Shown: positions 25,166 to 34,681 of the stretch, one piece after another
Position numbering within the stretch: position 1 is the stretch's first letter
Layout of the letters: the number at the start of each line of letters is the position of its first letter
Origin: JBGOTP01 sp963717075
GTDB lineage: Bacteria; Acidobacteriota; Vicinamibacteria; Vicinamibacterales; CAVVIG01
DNA length: 64,000 bases
Assembly (NCBI GenBank): GCA_963717075.1
Contig: CAVQVI010000034.1
Location: forward strand, 806,001 to 870,000
Direction: 5' to 3'
Notes under the pieces: model-generated
Database searches by the model: none
What the model saw: only the letters and a program-made list of their open reading frames with translations
What the model was told of the DNA's origin: nothing
Made by a program: the position numbers and the translations under genes

Positions 25166-26275
25166 TCAAGGCCCGAGCCGTTCGTCGAGAACTCGACCCT
25201 GCGCATCGAGACGGACGGTCGCGCTGAACAGGTTGCGTGACATCGTTGAACCGGGTCGCAACGGCGCGTCCCAGACAAACCGCAGGTCGCTCCACCGGAC
25301 GGTGGTCACGCCGCCGACATCACGGAACGACCGCGTCACGGGGAAGCGGGAGAAGCCCAGGAAGACCTGGCCGGTCCGCGTGGTTGCCGCGGAGACGGCG
25401 TCCGGCGTCCATTTGTCTGGATAACGCGACGGGAGTTGCCAGAGGACTTCGCGTTCACGCGCGGGTGCGAGCATGCGAGGACTGAGCACATTCACGTCCT
25501 GGGTCTCGTAGGCGTTCGACATCCGCGCGATCACGTGCCACTCGAACGGGGACAAGAACGACGGAACGGCCGCGACTTCCACGAGGCATCGCGCGCGTCG
25601 CGGTTCGGGGAGGGTCGGAAACGCGTCGCCCGGCCAGCGATTGAGGAGGGCACCAGCCGATGTCGACCCCGCGCACCGCTCGGGGAGGGTCGGCCCGAAG
25701 AGTCGCGGCGCAAGGGTGACCGCCTGGTGGTGCGCGACGCCGCGAATTGCATAGTTCGCGACCATCAGCGCGAGGACAATGGCGACGTTGCGGCGCCGCG
25801 TGGCGTCTGAGCGTCCACCGAAGTACAAGCCTGCGGTCAGGGCCACCAGGAGGTACACGTCCAGGATCGGCATCCAGTCGGCGGCGAACCAATGCCAGTC
25901 GAACGGGCTCAGGAGCCGTGTGCCATACGACGTCGGCACGTCCATTCCCACATGAAGGAGCACGCCGAGCATCGAGATGCCTACAAGGCGGCCGAACGAC
26001 GCGTCTCGGTTGCCGCCGCCGCGGCCGCGCGTGGCGCACAGCCCCATCCAGACCAGCCCTGCCGTCACAAAGCCAAGGCCCACGACGCCGAGCGGACCGT
26101 GCGTGGGCCCGCGGTGCCACTCGAGGTAGCTCAAGACGCCTCGCGTGCTTGCCAGGATGTCGATGTCCGGCGCACTTGACGACAGCACGAGCGCGACTGT
26201 CGTGCCGCGCCCGGCCCGGCACAGTCGCGTCCTCGCAATCGTCAGGGCGAAGAGCGAATGCGTGAGGTTATCCAT
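25166..26275 (-). CDS. YdjM-like membrane-bound metal-dependent hydrolase (DUF457)
   Basis: A 369-residue integral membrane protein. MDNLTHSLFALTIAR and SSAPDIDIL match the start of the DUF457/YdjM family, as do EWHRGPTHGPLG and LGVLLHVGMDVPTSYGTRLLSPFDWHW, which supply His/Asp metal ligands. Four to five membrane spans occupy roughly residues 25-195. A soluble C-terminal domain (ARCLVEVAAVPSFLSPFEWHVIAR onward) is probably periplasmic. Related proteins are annotated as metal-dependent hydrolases without a known substrate. It is divergent from the phospholipase-like gene. Confidence 0.82.
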   Translation of the reverse strand: MDNLTHSLFALTIARTRLCRAGRGTTVALVLSSSAPDIDILASTRGVLSYLEWHRGPTHGPLGVVGLGFVTAGLVWMGLCATRGRGGGNRDASFGRLVGISMLGVLLHVGMDVPTSYGTRLLSPFDWHWFAADWMPILDVYLLVALTAGLYFGGRSDATRRRNVAIVLALMVANYAIRGVAHHQAVTLAPRLFGPTLPERCAGSTSAGALLNRWPGDAFPTLPEPRRARCLVEVAAVPSFLSPFEWHVIARMSNAYETQDVNVLSPRMLAPAREREVLWQLPSRYPDKWTPDAVSAATTRTGQVFLGFSRFPVTRSFRDVGGVTTVRWSDLRFVWDAPLRPGSTMSRNLFSATVRLDAQGRVLDERLGP

Positions 26276-26330
26276 CGAGATGCGTGCGCTCGGTGCAACC
26301 GTTCGGGAACGCGCTTGCTACTATACCCGG

Positions 26331-27191
26331 ATGCGAAAAACGATCGCCCCGGCCATCCTGCTGGTACTGTGCCAGGCCACGCCAGGTTTCGCGTGGGGAT
26401 TTGCGGCGCACAGGTTCATCCTGGCGCGGGCGATCGAGGTACTGCCGTCAGAGCTCAGGCCGTTCTTTCAGCGCCACCAGGCCGAACTGCTCATCCGGGT
26501 CTCCGATCCGGATGTCTGGCGGGATGCGGGCTGGGAAGATGATCCAAATCACTTCCTGAACTTTGGCGTCGACGAGTACGGCGCGTACCCGTTCGCGGCG
26601 CTGCCGCGAGAGTACGGGGCTGCCATCGAAAAGTTCGGAACACAGACGCTGCGCCGGAACGGCCTGCTCCCGTGGCGCCTCGCCGAGGAGTTCGGCAACC
26701 TCCGTCGGGCCTTCTCGACAACCTCGCGCGCGTCGGGGCGCGGTGCCGATCGCGGCGGCCCTGGAAACATCGTCCTGTTCGCGGCGGTCGCGGCTCACTA
26801 CATGCAGGACGCGTATCAGCCGCTGCACGCGATTGACAACTACGACGGGCAGTTGAGCGGCAATCGTGGGATTCATGCACGCTTCGAGCGCGACCTGTTT
26901 GCGCGTTACGAGTCGCGTGTGAAGGTCGATCCGCCGGCCCGCGTCCGTGCGATGACAAACGTCCGCGACGCCGCGTTCGAGGCGCTGCTATCGGGCTATC
27001 AGGCCGTTGGACCATTGCTCCGTGCCGACACGGAAGCGCTCGGCGGCCGACGCACGTACGACGATCAGTACTTCGAGAAATTTTTCGTAAAGGTTCAGCC
27101 TATGCTCGAAGAACGCCTTTCGGCCGCCGCCACCGCCACCGCGGCGCTCATCGTCGGCGCGTGGGAGCAGGCCGGCAGACCGCGCCTTTGA
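26331..27191 (+). CDS. P1-nuclease/zinc-dependent phospholipase C superfamily protein
   Basis: Secreted 286-residue enzyme. A signal peptide (TIAPAILLVLCQATPGFA) ends directly before WGFAAHRFILARA. In this superfamily the mature N-terminal Trp and a following His bind zinc, and the A/W arrangement here fits that. Further ligands are likely in the Asp of RVSDPDVWRDAGWEDDPNHFLNF and in AVAAHYMQDAYQPLHAIDNYDG and GIHARFERDLF. Hydrolysis of phosphodiesters (lipid or nucleic acid) is inferred from the fold; substrate unknown. The ATG at 26331 gives the shortest credible signal peptide. Confidence 0.8.
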   Translation: MRKTIAPAILLVLCQATPGFAWGFAAHRFILARAIEVLPSELRPFFQRHQAELLIRVSDPDVWRDAGWEDDPNHFLNFGVDEYGAYPFAALPREYGAAIEKFGTQTLRRNGLLPWRLAEEFGNLRRAFSTTSRASGRGADRGGPGNIVLFAAVAAHYMQDAYQPLHAIDNYDGQLSGNRGIHARFERDLFARYESRVKVDPPARVRAMTNVRDAAFEALLSGYQAVGPLLRADTEALGGRRTYDDQYFEKFFVKVQPMLEERLSAAATATAALIVGAWEQAGRPRL

Positions 27192-27233
27192 CGCGATGTT
27201 GAGCCGAACATCACGTACTATTTCAATGAAGCA

Positions 27234-27902
27234 ATGATCATCCACCTCGTTCCCATAGGGAAGGAACGCTTCGAACTCTACGGGGAGCCACCCGAAGAAC
27301 CATCAGACGGGCCGCCGGATGGCGCCGGGTTGCTGCGGCGCTGGACTCAAACCGCCGGTGTCCACTGGCATGCGCTCGTGGATGCGGCGCGGCACGGACA
27401 CTCCGCGGGGCCGTTGACGCGCTGGCGCCACGCGCTCGTCCGTCGCCTGGCGGAGAACATCGCCGAACAGCGCACGCTCCGGGGGCTGCGCGGCAGGTCG
27501 TCGGTGACGCTCCGGTATCCGTCGACCGTCGATGCCGCGACGGCGAAGGCGATGCTGAACGCAGCGCTCGCGCAGGGCCGCCGGCATCATGCACGGTGGC
27601 TGGCGGTCGACGTGATACTCTTCATCGGATCCGGCGCGCTCGCGCTCGTGCCGGGACCGAACCTCATCGCGTACTATTTTCTCTTTCGGCTGGTTGGCCA
27701 TCTGCAGTCGTGGCGCGGCGCGTGTGACGGGCTGGCCAAGGCATCCTGGACCCTTGAAGCCAATCAGAGCCTGGCCGAACTCGCCGCGCTCGTGGACGTG
27801 CCTCGAGCCGCGCGGCAGTCGCGGGTGGAAGCCATTGCCGCTCGGCTGAATCTGCCGCAGTTGTCCGCCTTCTTCGACCGCACGGCCGCGTCGTCTTCAT
27901 AG
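27234..27902 (+). CDS. Mitochondrial K+/H+ exchange-related (Mit_KHE1-like) protein
   Basis: A 222-residue protein with a hydrophobic block WLAVDVILFIGSGALALVPGPNLIAYYFLFRLVGHLQSWRGA (about 130-170) that strongly resembles the Pfam Mit_KHE1 signature (PGPN-x-x-x-YY-x-FR-x-x-x-H-x-x-S-x-x-G). The N-terminus MIIHLVPIGKERFELY and conserved YPSTVDAATAKAML also fit. Eukaryotic relatives are linked to mitochondrial potassium homeostasis; bacterial function is unknown. Probably peripheral or two-span membrane protein. Confidence 0.75.
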   Translation: MIIHLVPIGKERFELYGEPPEEPSDGPPDGAGLLRRWTQTAGVHWHALVDAARHGHSAGPLTRWRHALVRRLAENIAEQRTLRGLRGRSSVTLRYPSTVDAATAKAMLNAALAQGRRHHARWLAVDVILFIGSGALALVPGPNLIAYYFLFRLVGHLQSWRGACDGLAKASWTLEANQSLAELAALVDVPRAARQSRVEAIAARLNLPQLSAFFDRTAASSS

Positions 27903-27996
27903 GCTATGATTCCACGTTACAGATTTCAGACCGCCGATGGATCTGATTGATCATGAGACGGCAGTCTGACGTCTGCCATCTCGGATTTCGCGCTTC

Positions 27997-29076
27997 ATGA
28001 GACTCAAAGCAATTGCTGAGCGGCTACGTTGCCGCCTGGAAGATCCAGGCGACGGCAATCTCGACATCCGGCGCGTCGCGGGGATCGAGCATGCCGAACC
28101 CGGCGATCTCACCTTCATTGCGAACACCAAGTACTACGCGCAGTTGACGACGACGCGAGCATCGGCGGTCATTGTGAGCGATGCGATGCCGCTCGAAAGG
28201 CGCGTGCCAGCGGCGAGCGGTGGTCCAGCGATCCTGCTGAGCGATCAGCCGTATCTGGCCTTTGCCGAGGCGTTGAGCCTCCTGACGCCCGCCGTGCCGC
28301 AGGCCCCCGGGATTGATCCGACCAGCGCCATCGCCGCCGACGTCGTCCTTGGAGAGGGCGTGTCGATCGGCCCGCTCGTCACGATCGGGGCGGGGGCATC
28401 GATTGGCGCCCGGACGGTCATCTATCCGAACGTCGTGATTGGCCCGGAGGCGCGCGTCGGTGAGGACTGTGTCCTGCACGCGCACGTCTCTGTTCGAGAG
28501 CGGGTGCACATCGGTCATCGTGTCGTCCTGCAGGACGGCGCCGTGATCGGCAGCGACGGATTTGGCTTCGTCAGGCAGGCCGACGGCACACATCTGAAAA
28601 TCCCGCAGCGCGCCGATGTCGTGATTGAAGACGACGTCGAGATCGGGGCCAACACCACCATCGATCGTCCCGCCGTGGGTGAGACCCGGATCGGGGCGGG
28701 CGCCAAGATCGACAACCTCGTCCAGATCGCGCACGGAGTGAGCGTGGGACGGCGGACGCTGCTGGCGGCGCAGGTTGGCATCTCGGGGAGCACCGTGGTC
28801 GAAGAGGATGTCGTGCTCGCCGGGCAGGTGGGCGTTGCCGGCCACATCCGGGTCGGGAAGGGTGTGGTCGCGACCGCACAGACGGGCGTGCCGAATTCGA
28901 TCGAAGCCGGGACGTTCGTATCCGGCTACCCGGCGATTCCGAACCGCGATTGGTTGAAGGCGTCGGCGATTTTTCGCCGCTTGCCGGCGCTCAAGAAGCG
29001 CGTCGCCGAGCTCGAGCAGCGCATCGTCGAACTCGAGGAGAAACTCGCCGCATGCCGGATTCCATCCGATCACTAG
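27997..29076 (+). CDS. lpxD: UDP-3-O-acylglucosamine N-acyltransferase
   Basis: Third step of lipid A synthesis: transfers a hydroxyacyl chain from ACP to UDP-3-O-acyl-GlcN. The 359-residue protein has the uridine-binding N-domain (AEPGDLTFIANTKYYAQLTTTRASAVIVSD), a left-handed beta helix of hexapeptide repeats (about 105-310) with the catalytic His in DNLVQIAHGVSVG, and a C-terminal coiled coil (RRLPALKKRVAELEQRIVELEEKL). It opens the envelope cluster; the next gene overlaps its end by 25 nt. Confidence 0.96.
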   Translation: MRLKAIAERLRCRLEDPGDGNLDIRRVAGIEHAEPGDLTFIANTKYYAQLTTTRASAVIVSDAMPLERRVPAASGGPAILLSDQPYLAFAEALSLLTPAVPQAPGIDPTSAIAADVVLGEGVSIGPLVTIGAGASIGARTVIYPNVVIGPEARVGEDCVLHAHVSVRERVHIGHRVVLQDGAVIGSDGFGFVRQADGTHLKIPQRADVVIEDDVEIGANTTIDRPAVGETRIGAGAKIDNLVQIAHGVSVGRRTLLAAQVGISGSTVVEEDVVLAGQVGVAGHIRVGKGVVATAQTGVPNSIEAGTFVSGYPAIPNRDWLKASAIFRRLPALKKRVAELEQRIVELEEKLAACRIPSDH

Positions 29077-29858
29077 GCCCCGCAGCCGTGGCTGCCTGCT
29101 TGTTCGCGTTCATCGCCATTCCCGCCGCCGCACAATCGCCGCTCTCGGCGCCGCCGTCCACAGCACAGTTCATGTCGCGGTACGACTTTCATCTGTCGGC
29201 CGCTGGACTTGCGGAGGACGACGAGCGTTTTACGTGGGACACGCATTTTGGAGGGGACTTCGACCTCGTCGACTACGTGCGCGGCCGGATGATCTTCATC
29301 GCGGACTATCAGGCGGTGCTCGGGAGCGAGTTTCGGCCATTCGATCCGAATCAGGGCAACTACACGCTCGCCGCCGCAGGGTCCGTCCGTGCGGGCGGAA
29401 CGGAGTTCGTCGGCGTTCTGCACCATGTGTCGCGGCACCTCGGCGACCGCCCCAAGCGGGTGCCCATTGCGTGGAATGAGATCGACCTTCGTGTCCTGAG
29501 GCAGTTGTCCGCGGGAGGGTCGACGATCGACATGCGCGTCGATGGCGGAGCGGTCATCGAGCGCGCCAACGTGGACTACCTCTGGACGGGGAGCGTCGAT
29601 GTCACCATCCGCCGAGACGTCCGGCCGGGCATTGGCGTCTTCGGCAAGGGGATGGGGCGGATTGTTGGCGTCAACGAGATGTTCGACCGGGACCGCCAGT
29701 GGGGGGGACGCGTGGAGGGAGGCGTCCGGTTTTTCGGGCAGGGCGGCGGCGTCGAACTGATGGTGGGCGCTGAGCGGGTGATCGACGCCGATCCGTTCGA
29801 ACGGCTGCCCATGCAGTGGTTGTACGCCGGGTTCCGGATCGTCACCAATCCGAAATAA
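29052..29858 (+). CDS. Secreted/outer-membrane beta-rich protein, unknown function
   Basis: A 268-residue protein starting inside the lpxD 3' end. A signal peptide (AAVAACLFAFIAIPAAAQ) precedes alternating hydrophobic/polar strands rich in Gly and aromatic residues (GGDFDLVDYVRGRMIFIADYQAVLGS, WNEIDLRVLRQLSAG), consistent with an outer-membrane barrel. The end reads QWLYAGFRIVTNPK. Overlap with lpxD and proximity to M16 genes place it in envelope biogenesis. No family recognised. Confidence 0.7.
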   Translation: MPDSIRSLGPAAVAACLFAFIAIPAAAQSPLSAPPSTAQFMSRYDFHLSAAGLAEDDERFTWDTHFGGDFDLVDYVRGRMIFIADYQAVLGSEFRPFDPNQGNYTLAAAGSVRAGGTEFVGVLHHVSRHLGDRPKRVPIAWNEIDLRVLRQLSAGGSTIDMRVDGGAVIERANVDYLWTGSVDVTIRRDVRPGIGVFGKGMGRIVGVNEMFDRDRQWGGRVEGGVRFFGQGGGVELMVGAERVIDADPFERLPMQWLYAGFRIVTNPK

Positions 29859-29877
29859 ACGCGAGTACAATCCGGGA

Positions 29878-31236
29878 ATGACTAGGCGCTGTGTCGCTGC
29901 CATCGTGGCCGCCCTCGTGACGGCGTCGAGCTTGACGTCGTCCGCGGCGATCCGTCCTCCAAAGCTGCAATACGAGCTCTTGACGCTGCCCAATGGTCTC
30001 ACCGTGGTGTTCTCGGAAGACCACTCGACGCCCATCGTGCATCTTCAGATGTGGTACCACGTCGGGTCGAAGAACGAGAAGCCGGGACGCACCGGGTTCG
30101 CCCATCTCTTCGAGCACATGATGTTCAAAGGTTCCAGAAACGTGGAAGCCGAGATGCACACGTCGTTCATCTCCGGTGTGGGCGGCCAGAGCAACGCCTA
30201 CACGACAGACGATGAAACGGTCTTCTGGGAAACGGTTCCCGCCGCGTATCTGCCGCTGGCGCTGTGGCTCGAGGCCGACCGCATGGCCACATTGCGCATC
30301 GACCGGAATACGTTCGTGAACGAGCGCGACGTCGTCAAGGAAGAGCGGCGGATGCGGATCGACAACCAGCCCTACGGCCGTCTCAGCGAGATCCTGTACG
30401 AACAGGCGTTCACCACGCATCCCTACAAGCATCCGACAATCGGCAGCATGGCGGACCTGGATGCCGCGTCAGTGAACGACGTGAAGGATTTCTATCAGAC
30501 CTACTACGTTCCGGCCAACGCAACGGCCGTGCTCGTGGGCGATTTCGACCTGGCGCAGGCCAAGGAGCTCGTGACGAAGTATCTGGGCCGCGTCCCGAAG
30601 TCGGAGCGCCCGGTTTCGCGCGATATCGCGAAGGAGCCGCCGCAGACGCAGGAGCGTCGTGTGACCATCGACACGCCGTGGCCGCTGCCGGCAGTGATCG
30701 TCGCCTATCACGTGACCTATGACGGGCACGCGGATTCGTACCCCCTGCACATTGCCTCCAAAGTACTGTCGGACGGGCAGAGCTCGCGCATCCATCAGGA
30801 ACTGGTGTACAAGCGGCAGATCGCGGTCGCAGCGTTCGGCGCCGCGAATCTCATCGAGGATCCCAACCTGTTTTATGCCGTGGCCATCGTGCAGCCGGGT
30901 CGAACCCCGCAGGAGGCGACTACCGCGCTCATTGCGGAGCTCGATCGGCTGAGGAACGAGCCGATCACGGACCGCGAGCTGCAGCGCACGAAGAACCAGT
31001 TTGCCCGCGACTACATCCTCCGCCGCGAATCGAATCAGCAGAAGGCCCTGCAACTGGGCCATGCGGTTGTCATTCATCACGACATCACGACGGCGGACGG
31101 TGAGTTCGAGATCTTCCAGAATCTGACAGCGGCCGACGTTCAGCGCGTCGCGCGTACCTATTTCACGCCGGAGAACCGGCTGGTGTTGACGCTGATGCCG
31201 GGGAGGCCCGACGCCGGGGCGTCGCGGTCCCGATGA
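29878..31236 (+). CDS. M16 family zinc peptidase (catalytic)
   Basis: Insulinase-type peptidase of 452 residues with a signal peptide (VAAIVAALVTASSLTSSAA). The inverted zinc motif is intact: GFAHLFEHMMFKGS (HLFEH = HxxEH), with the distal Glu in NERDVVKEERRMRIDNQPYG. Two M16 lobes follow: the second begins around TYYVPANATAVLVGDFDL and contains YHVTYDGHADSYPLHIASKVLSDGQSSRI. Its stop overlaps the start of a second, degenerate M16 protein by 4 nt; such pairs form heterodimers in other bacteria. Confidence 0.94.
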   Translation: MTRRCVAAIVAALVTASSLTSSAAIRPPKLQYELLTLPNGLTVVFSEDHSTPIVHLQMWYHVGSKNEKPGRTGFAHLFEHMMFKGSRNVEAEMHTSFISGVGGQSNAYTTDDETVFWETVPAAYLPLALWLEADRMATLRIDRNTFVNERDVVKEERRMRIDNQPYGRLSEILYEQAFTTHPYKHPTIGSMADLDAASVNDVKDFYQTYYVPANATAVLVGDFDLAQAKELVTKYLGRVPKSERPVSRDIAKEPPQTQERRVTIDTPWPLPAVIVAYHVTYDGHADSYPLHIASKVLSDGQSSRIHQELVYKRQIAVAAFGAANLIEDPNLFYAVAIVQPGRTPQEATTALIAELDRLRNEPITDRELQRTKNQFARDYILRRESNQQKALQLGHAVVIHHDITTADGEFEIFQNLTAADVQRVARTYFTPENRLVLTLMPGRPDAGASRSR

Positions 31237-33527
31237 TGCCGAGCGCCGTGTCCAGGTCCCTTCGTGGCATCTGCGTCCACCTGATCGGGCTGGTGTGCCT
31301 GCTCGGCGTCGGCGCCGACCGCGCGGCGGCGCAGGCGCAGGCAGAGTGGCCGATCGAGCTTCCGCCTGCGCCTCTCAGCGCGCGCGACGTCAAGTTCCCC
31401 GCCTACGAAGTGCGGACCTTGCCGAACGGCCTACAGGTCGTCACGGTGTTGCACCACGAGCAGCCATTCGTGAGCATGCGCATGATCGTGCGCGCGGGCA
31501 GCGCGCTCGATCCGAAGGGGAAGCTCGGGCTTGCCAACGTGGCCGCCTCTCTCCTCGACCAGGGTACGACCACGAAATCGGCGCGTGAGATGAACGAGGA
31601 AGTCGACTTCATCGGTGGTGAGGTGAGCGCCGGAGCGGGCGCCGATCTGACCTTCATCAACATGGTCGTCATGAAGGACAGCTTCGAGATCGGTTTGCGG
31701 ATGCTGTCCGACATGGCGAGGCACCCGGCGTTTGCGCAGGAAGAAATCGAGCGACAGCGGCAGCAGATGTTGTCCAGCCTGCAGGTGAGCGTGGAGGATC
31801 CGGCGTTTGTCGCCGACGCCGTCTTCGACCGGCTCGTCTACGGGTTTCATCCGTACGGCATGCCCGAAGCCGGCACGCCGGCGACGCTCGCCGCAATTAC
31901 GCGCGACGATCTGGTCGCCTTCCACCACCGCAACTTCGTGGCGAACAACGCGATTCTCGCGGTCGTCGGCGACGTGACGGCGGACGAGGCCTTCGAAGGC
32001 GTCGCGCGCGTCTTCGGCGACTGGGAGCGGCGGGATGTCCCGGCTCCGGCAATCGCGCCTCCGCCGGATCCGACGCGGCGCGTTGTCATCATCAATAAGC
32101 CTGACGCGGTGCAGACCGAGGTCCGCGTCGGCCATCGGGGCGTGCGCCGAAACCAGGCCGACTACATGCCATTGAACCTGGCCATCCGAATTCTGGGTGG
32201 AGAGGGCGGCAATCGTCTCCATCAGGTGCTGAGAACGAATCGCGGGCTCACCTACGGCGCCCAGGCGGACATGCACACGCACAAGGACGGCGGAGATTTC
32301 GAGGCGGAGACCAGCACGCGGTCCGACGCTACCGGCGAAGTCCTGCGGCTCATCGTGGAGCAGATTCAGCGCCTGCAACGCGAGCGAGTGAACGAGCGCG
32401 AGCTGGCGGATGCCAAAGCGTACATGACCGGGAGCTTCCCGCTGACCATTGAGACGCCGGACGCCATTGCGACGCAGGTGCTGAACGTGCTCTTTTACGG
32501 CCTCCCCGTCGAGCAGCTGCAGTCGTTCCGCGACCGCGTCAATGCGGTGACGCCGCAGGACATCGAGCGCGTGGCCCGCTTCTATCTGATGCCCGATCGC
32601 CTGTCGATCGTGCTCGTCGGCAACGCCGCGGCGTTTGCCGCGCAACTGAGAGGCATCGGGTTCGGCTCGTTTGAGACGATTGAGATGAACAATCTCGATC
32701 TCACGTCCGCGGATTTCAAGCGCCCGCGCTCACGTGCCGACGGCGCCGCCGGAGGACGCGGGGCTGGTCGGACTGGCGCAGCGCGGCACGTCTTCAGACC
32801 TGCCGTGTCTTATCAATCGCAACCGGCAACGCGCGGCGGTTCGCGTGCTGGCGCCGACGTGAACGCCGCCCGCGCCCTCCTCGAACAGGTTGTCGTGGCC
32901 AAGGGCGGGGTCGAACGGCTCCGTGGCATCAGGACACTCTCCGCCGTGACGCGATCCGACATGCCCACGCCGTCAGGGAACGTCGCTGCGGAAGTCACCA
33001 CCTACCTTCAGTACCCGAATCGCGTGCGCGTCGAGACCAGAATTCCTGGCGCCAGCATCGTGCAGGTGTACGACGGCACGCGCGGATGGATCCAGGAGGG
33101 CAACACCACGCACGAAGTGCCGCCGGAGGCCATTCGTGAGCTCGAGGCAGGCTTCAGGCGGGATACCGTGCTGTTGCTTCTGGCCGCGTACGACGGAAAA
33201 CTCCATTCCCGGCTGCTGCCGGACGTCAAGGACGAAGCCGGCAAGCCGCAGCGCGTGCTCGAGCTGTCTGGTCTTACGCTCGATCCCGTGGTGCTGTTTG
33301 TCGATCCCGACACGCATCTGATCGCGCGCCAGACGTACGTGGCGGGCGGGCCAGGACAGCCTCTCATCGAGGAGGTGTTTGCCGACTACCAGGTCGTGGA
33401 CGGGGTGCAGATCGCGTTCAAGGCCCGTGTGCGCCCGAGCGGTCAGCCGGCGCTCGAGCGACGCGTCACCGACATCCGGATCAATTCGCCCCTCGAAGCC
33501 AGGCTATTCACACGTCCCGGATCTTGA
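31233..33527 (+). CDS. Degenerate M16 peptidase fused to a LolA-like domain
   Basis: A 764-residue exported protein. Residues about 45-480 form two M16 lobes, but the zinc motif is lost: the position of HxxEH reads KLGLANVAASLLDQGT. It is therefore the non-catalytic partner of the preceding M16 enzyme. After a low-complexity Arg/Gly linker (about 500-540), the last ~220 residues (NAARALLEQVVVAKGGVERLRGIRTLSAV...LIEEVFADYQVVDG) resemble the outer-membrane lipoprotein-sorting (LolA/DUF4292) fold, with the typical VYDGTRGWI strand. Fusion joins proteolysis to lipid or lipoprotein binding. The stop overlaps the TTG start of lpxB. Confidence 0.85.
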   Translation: MMPSAVSRSLRGICVHLIGLVCLLGVGADRAAAQAQAEWPIELPPAPLSARDVKFPAYEVRTLPNGLQVVTVLHHEQPFVSMRMIVRAGSALDPKGKLGLANVAASLLDQGTTTKSAREMNEEVDFIGGEVSAGAGADLTFINMVVMKDSFEIGLRMLSDMARHPAFAQEEIERQRQQMLSSLQVSVEDPAFVADAVFDRLVYGFHPYGMPEAGTPATLAAITRDDLVAFHHRNFVANNAILAVVGDVTADEAFEGVARVFGDWERRDVPAPAIAPPPDPTRRVVIINKPDAVQTEVRVGHRGVRRNQADYMPLNLAIRILGGEGGNRLHQVLRTNRGLTYGAQADMHTHKDGGDFEAETSTRSDATGEVLRLIVEQIQRLQRERVNERELADAKAYMTGSFPLTIETPDAIATQVLNVLFYGLPVEQLQSFRDRVNAVTPQDIERVARFYLMPDRLSIVLVGNAAAFAAQLRGIGFGSFETIEMNNLDLTSADFKRPRSRADGAAGGRGAGRTGAARHVFRPAVSYQSQPATRGGSRAGADVNAARALLEQVVVAKGGVERLRGIRTLSAVTRSDMPTPSGNVAAEVTTYLQYPNRVRVETRIPGASIVQVYDGTRGWIQEGNTTHEVPPEAIRELEAGFRRDTVLLLLAAYDGKLHSRLLPDVKDEAGKPQRVLELSGLTLDPVVLFVDPDTHLIARQTYVAGGPGQPLIEEVFADYQVVDGVQIAFKARVRPSGQPALERRVTDIRINSPLEARLFTRPGS

Positions 33528-34681
33528 GCCCGCGCCTGCTGCTGTCGTGCGGCGAGCCTTCGGGCGACTTGTACGCCGGCGCACTGACCCGCGAGCTTCG
33601 TGCGCGTTGTCCCGACATGACGATCGCCGGACTAGGCGGTCCGCAGTTTGCCGCCGCCGGAGGTGTGCTCCTCGAGGACTTTCGCGGCTTCACCGTCACC
33701 GGGGTGACTGCGCCGCTGGCGAAAATACCGCGGCTGGTTGGCACGCTCCGCCGCCTGGTCGCCTTCGCTCGCCGCGAACGTCCCGACGCGCTCATCGTCG
33801 TCGATTTTCAGTTCTTCAACGCGCGACTCGCGCGGCGCGTGAAGAATCTGGGGATCCCGGTTGTGTATTACATCGGCCCGCAGATTTGGGCGTGGCGAGC
33901 GGGGCGGCTGAAGGCGATCCGTCGTGTGGCAAGCCGGGTTCTGGTGATCTTTCCGTTCGAGGCAGCCATCTACGAGAAGGGCGGCGTGCCGGTGGAGTTT
34001 GTCGGGCATCCGCTCGTCGATGTCACGAAGCCGCCGGTGTCCCGCGAGGCCTTTCTCGGTCGGCTCGGATTGTTGAACGCTGCGCCAACGGTTGCCATCC
34101 TGCCCGGCAGCCGCCCGGACGAGGTGCGGAGGATTCTTCCCGATCTCCTGGCGGCGAGCGAACGCATTCGCGAACGGGTTCCCGACGCGCAGTTCGTTGT
34201 CGCACGCGCCCCGCGCCTGCGCGACGAGCTCTTCGCTGCGGTGTTGCCGCCGGCACATATGGTGGAAGGGGAGACGGATGCCGTGCTCGCGTCAGCCGAC
34301 GTGGCGCTGACTGCGTCGGGAACGGCCACCGTCCAAGCGGCCCTTCACGACACGCCGATGGTGATCGTCTATCGATTGCCAGCGCTCGAGTATCTCGTCG
34401 GCCGCCGTTTCATGAAGATTGACACCTTCGGGATGGTCAACCTGATCGCGGGCGAGCGGATCGTGCCCGAGCTGATTCAGCATGCATTCACTCCCGCCGC
34501 GGTTGCCGCCGAAGCAATTTCAATGCTGACGGATCGGGCGCGTGCGGCGCGCATTCGTGATGGGCTGGCGATCGTCAGGACCCGACTCGGTGCCCCCGGC
34601 GCGAGCCGACGCGCCGCCGAAGCCATCCTCCAGGTTCTTGAAGGGGTGAGACCCCTGTCGAAGAGTGGGGCGCCACGATGA
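33524..34681 (+). CDS. lpxB: Lipid-A-disaccharide synthase
   Basis: GT19 glycosyltransferase joining UDP-diacyl-GlcN and lipid X. The 385-residue product starts with a TTG at 33524 overlapping the previous stop. SCGEPSGDLYAGAL, VDFQFFNARLA, YYIGPQIWAWRAGRLKAIRR, VGHPLVD, LPGSRPDEVRRILP and ALTASGTATVQAALHDTPMVIVYR are all LpxB signatures. With lpxD it shows that lipid A is made; lpxA, lpxC and fabZ are outside the window. Confidence 0.97.
   Translation: MSPRLLLSCGEPSGDLYAGALTRELRARCPDMTIAGLGGPQFAAAGGVLLEDFRGFTVTGVTAPLAKIPRLVGTLRRLVAFARRERPDALIVVDFQFFNARLARRVKNLGIPVVYYIGPQIWAWRAGRLKAIRRVASRVLVIFPFEAAIYEKGGVPVEFVGHPLVDVTKPPVSREAFLGRLGLLNAAPTVAILPGSRPDEVRRILPDLLAASERIRERVPDAQFVVARAPRLRDELFAAVLPPAHMVEGETDAVLASADVALTASGTATVQAALHDTPMVIVYRLPALEYLVGRRFMKIDTFGMVNLIAGERIVPELIQHAFTPAAVAAEAISMLTDRARAARIRDGLAIVRTRLGAPGASRRAAEAILQVLEGVRPLSKSGAPR

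Noticed and set aside
31431..32645. 404-residue minus-strand frame over the second M16 gene
   Set aside because: Antisense shadow with no domain.
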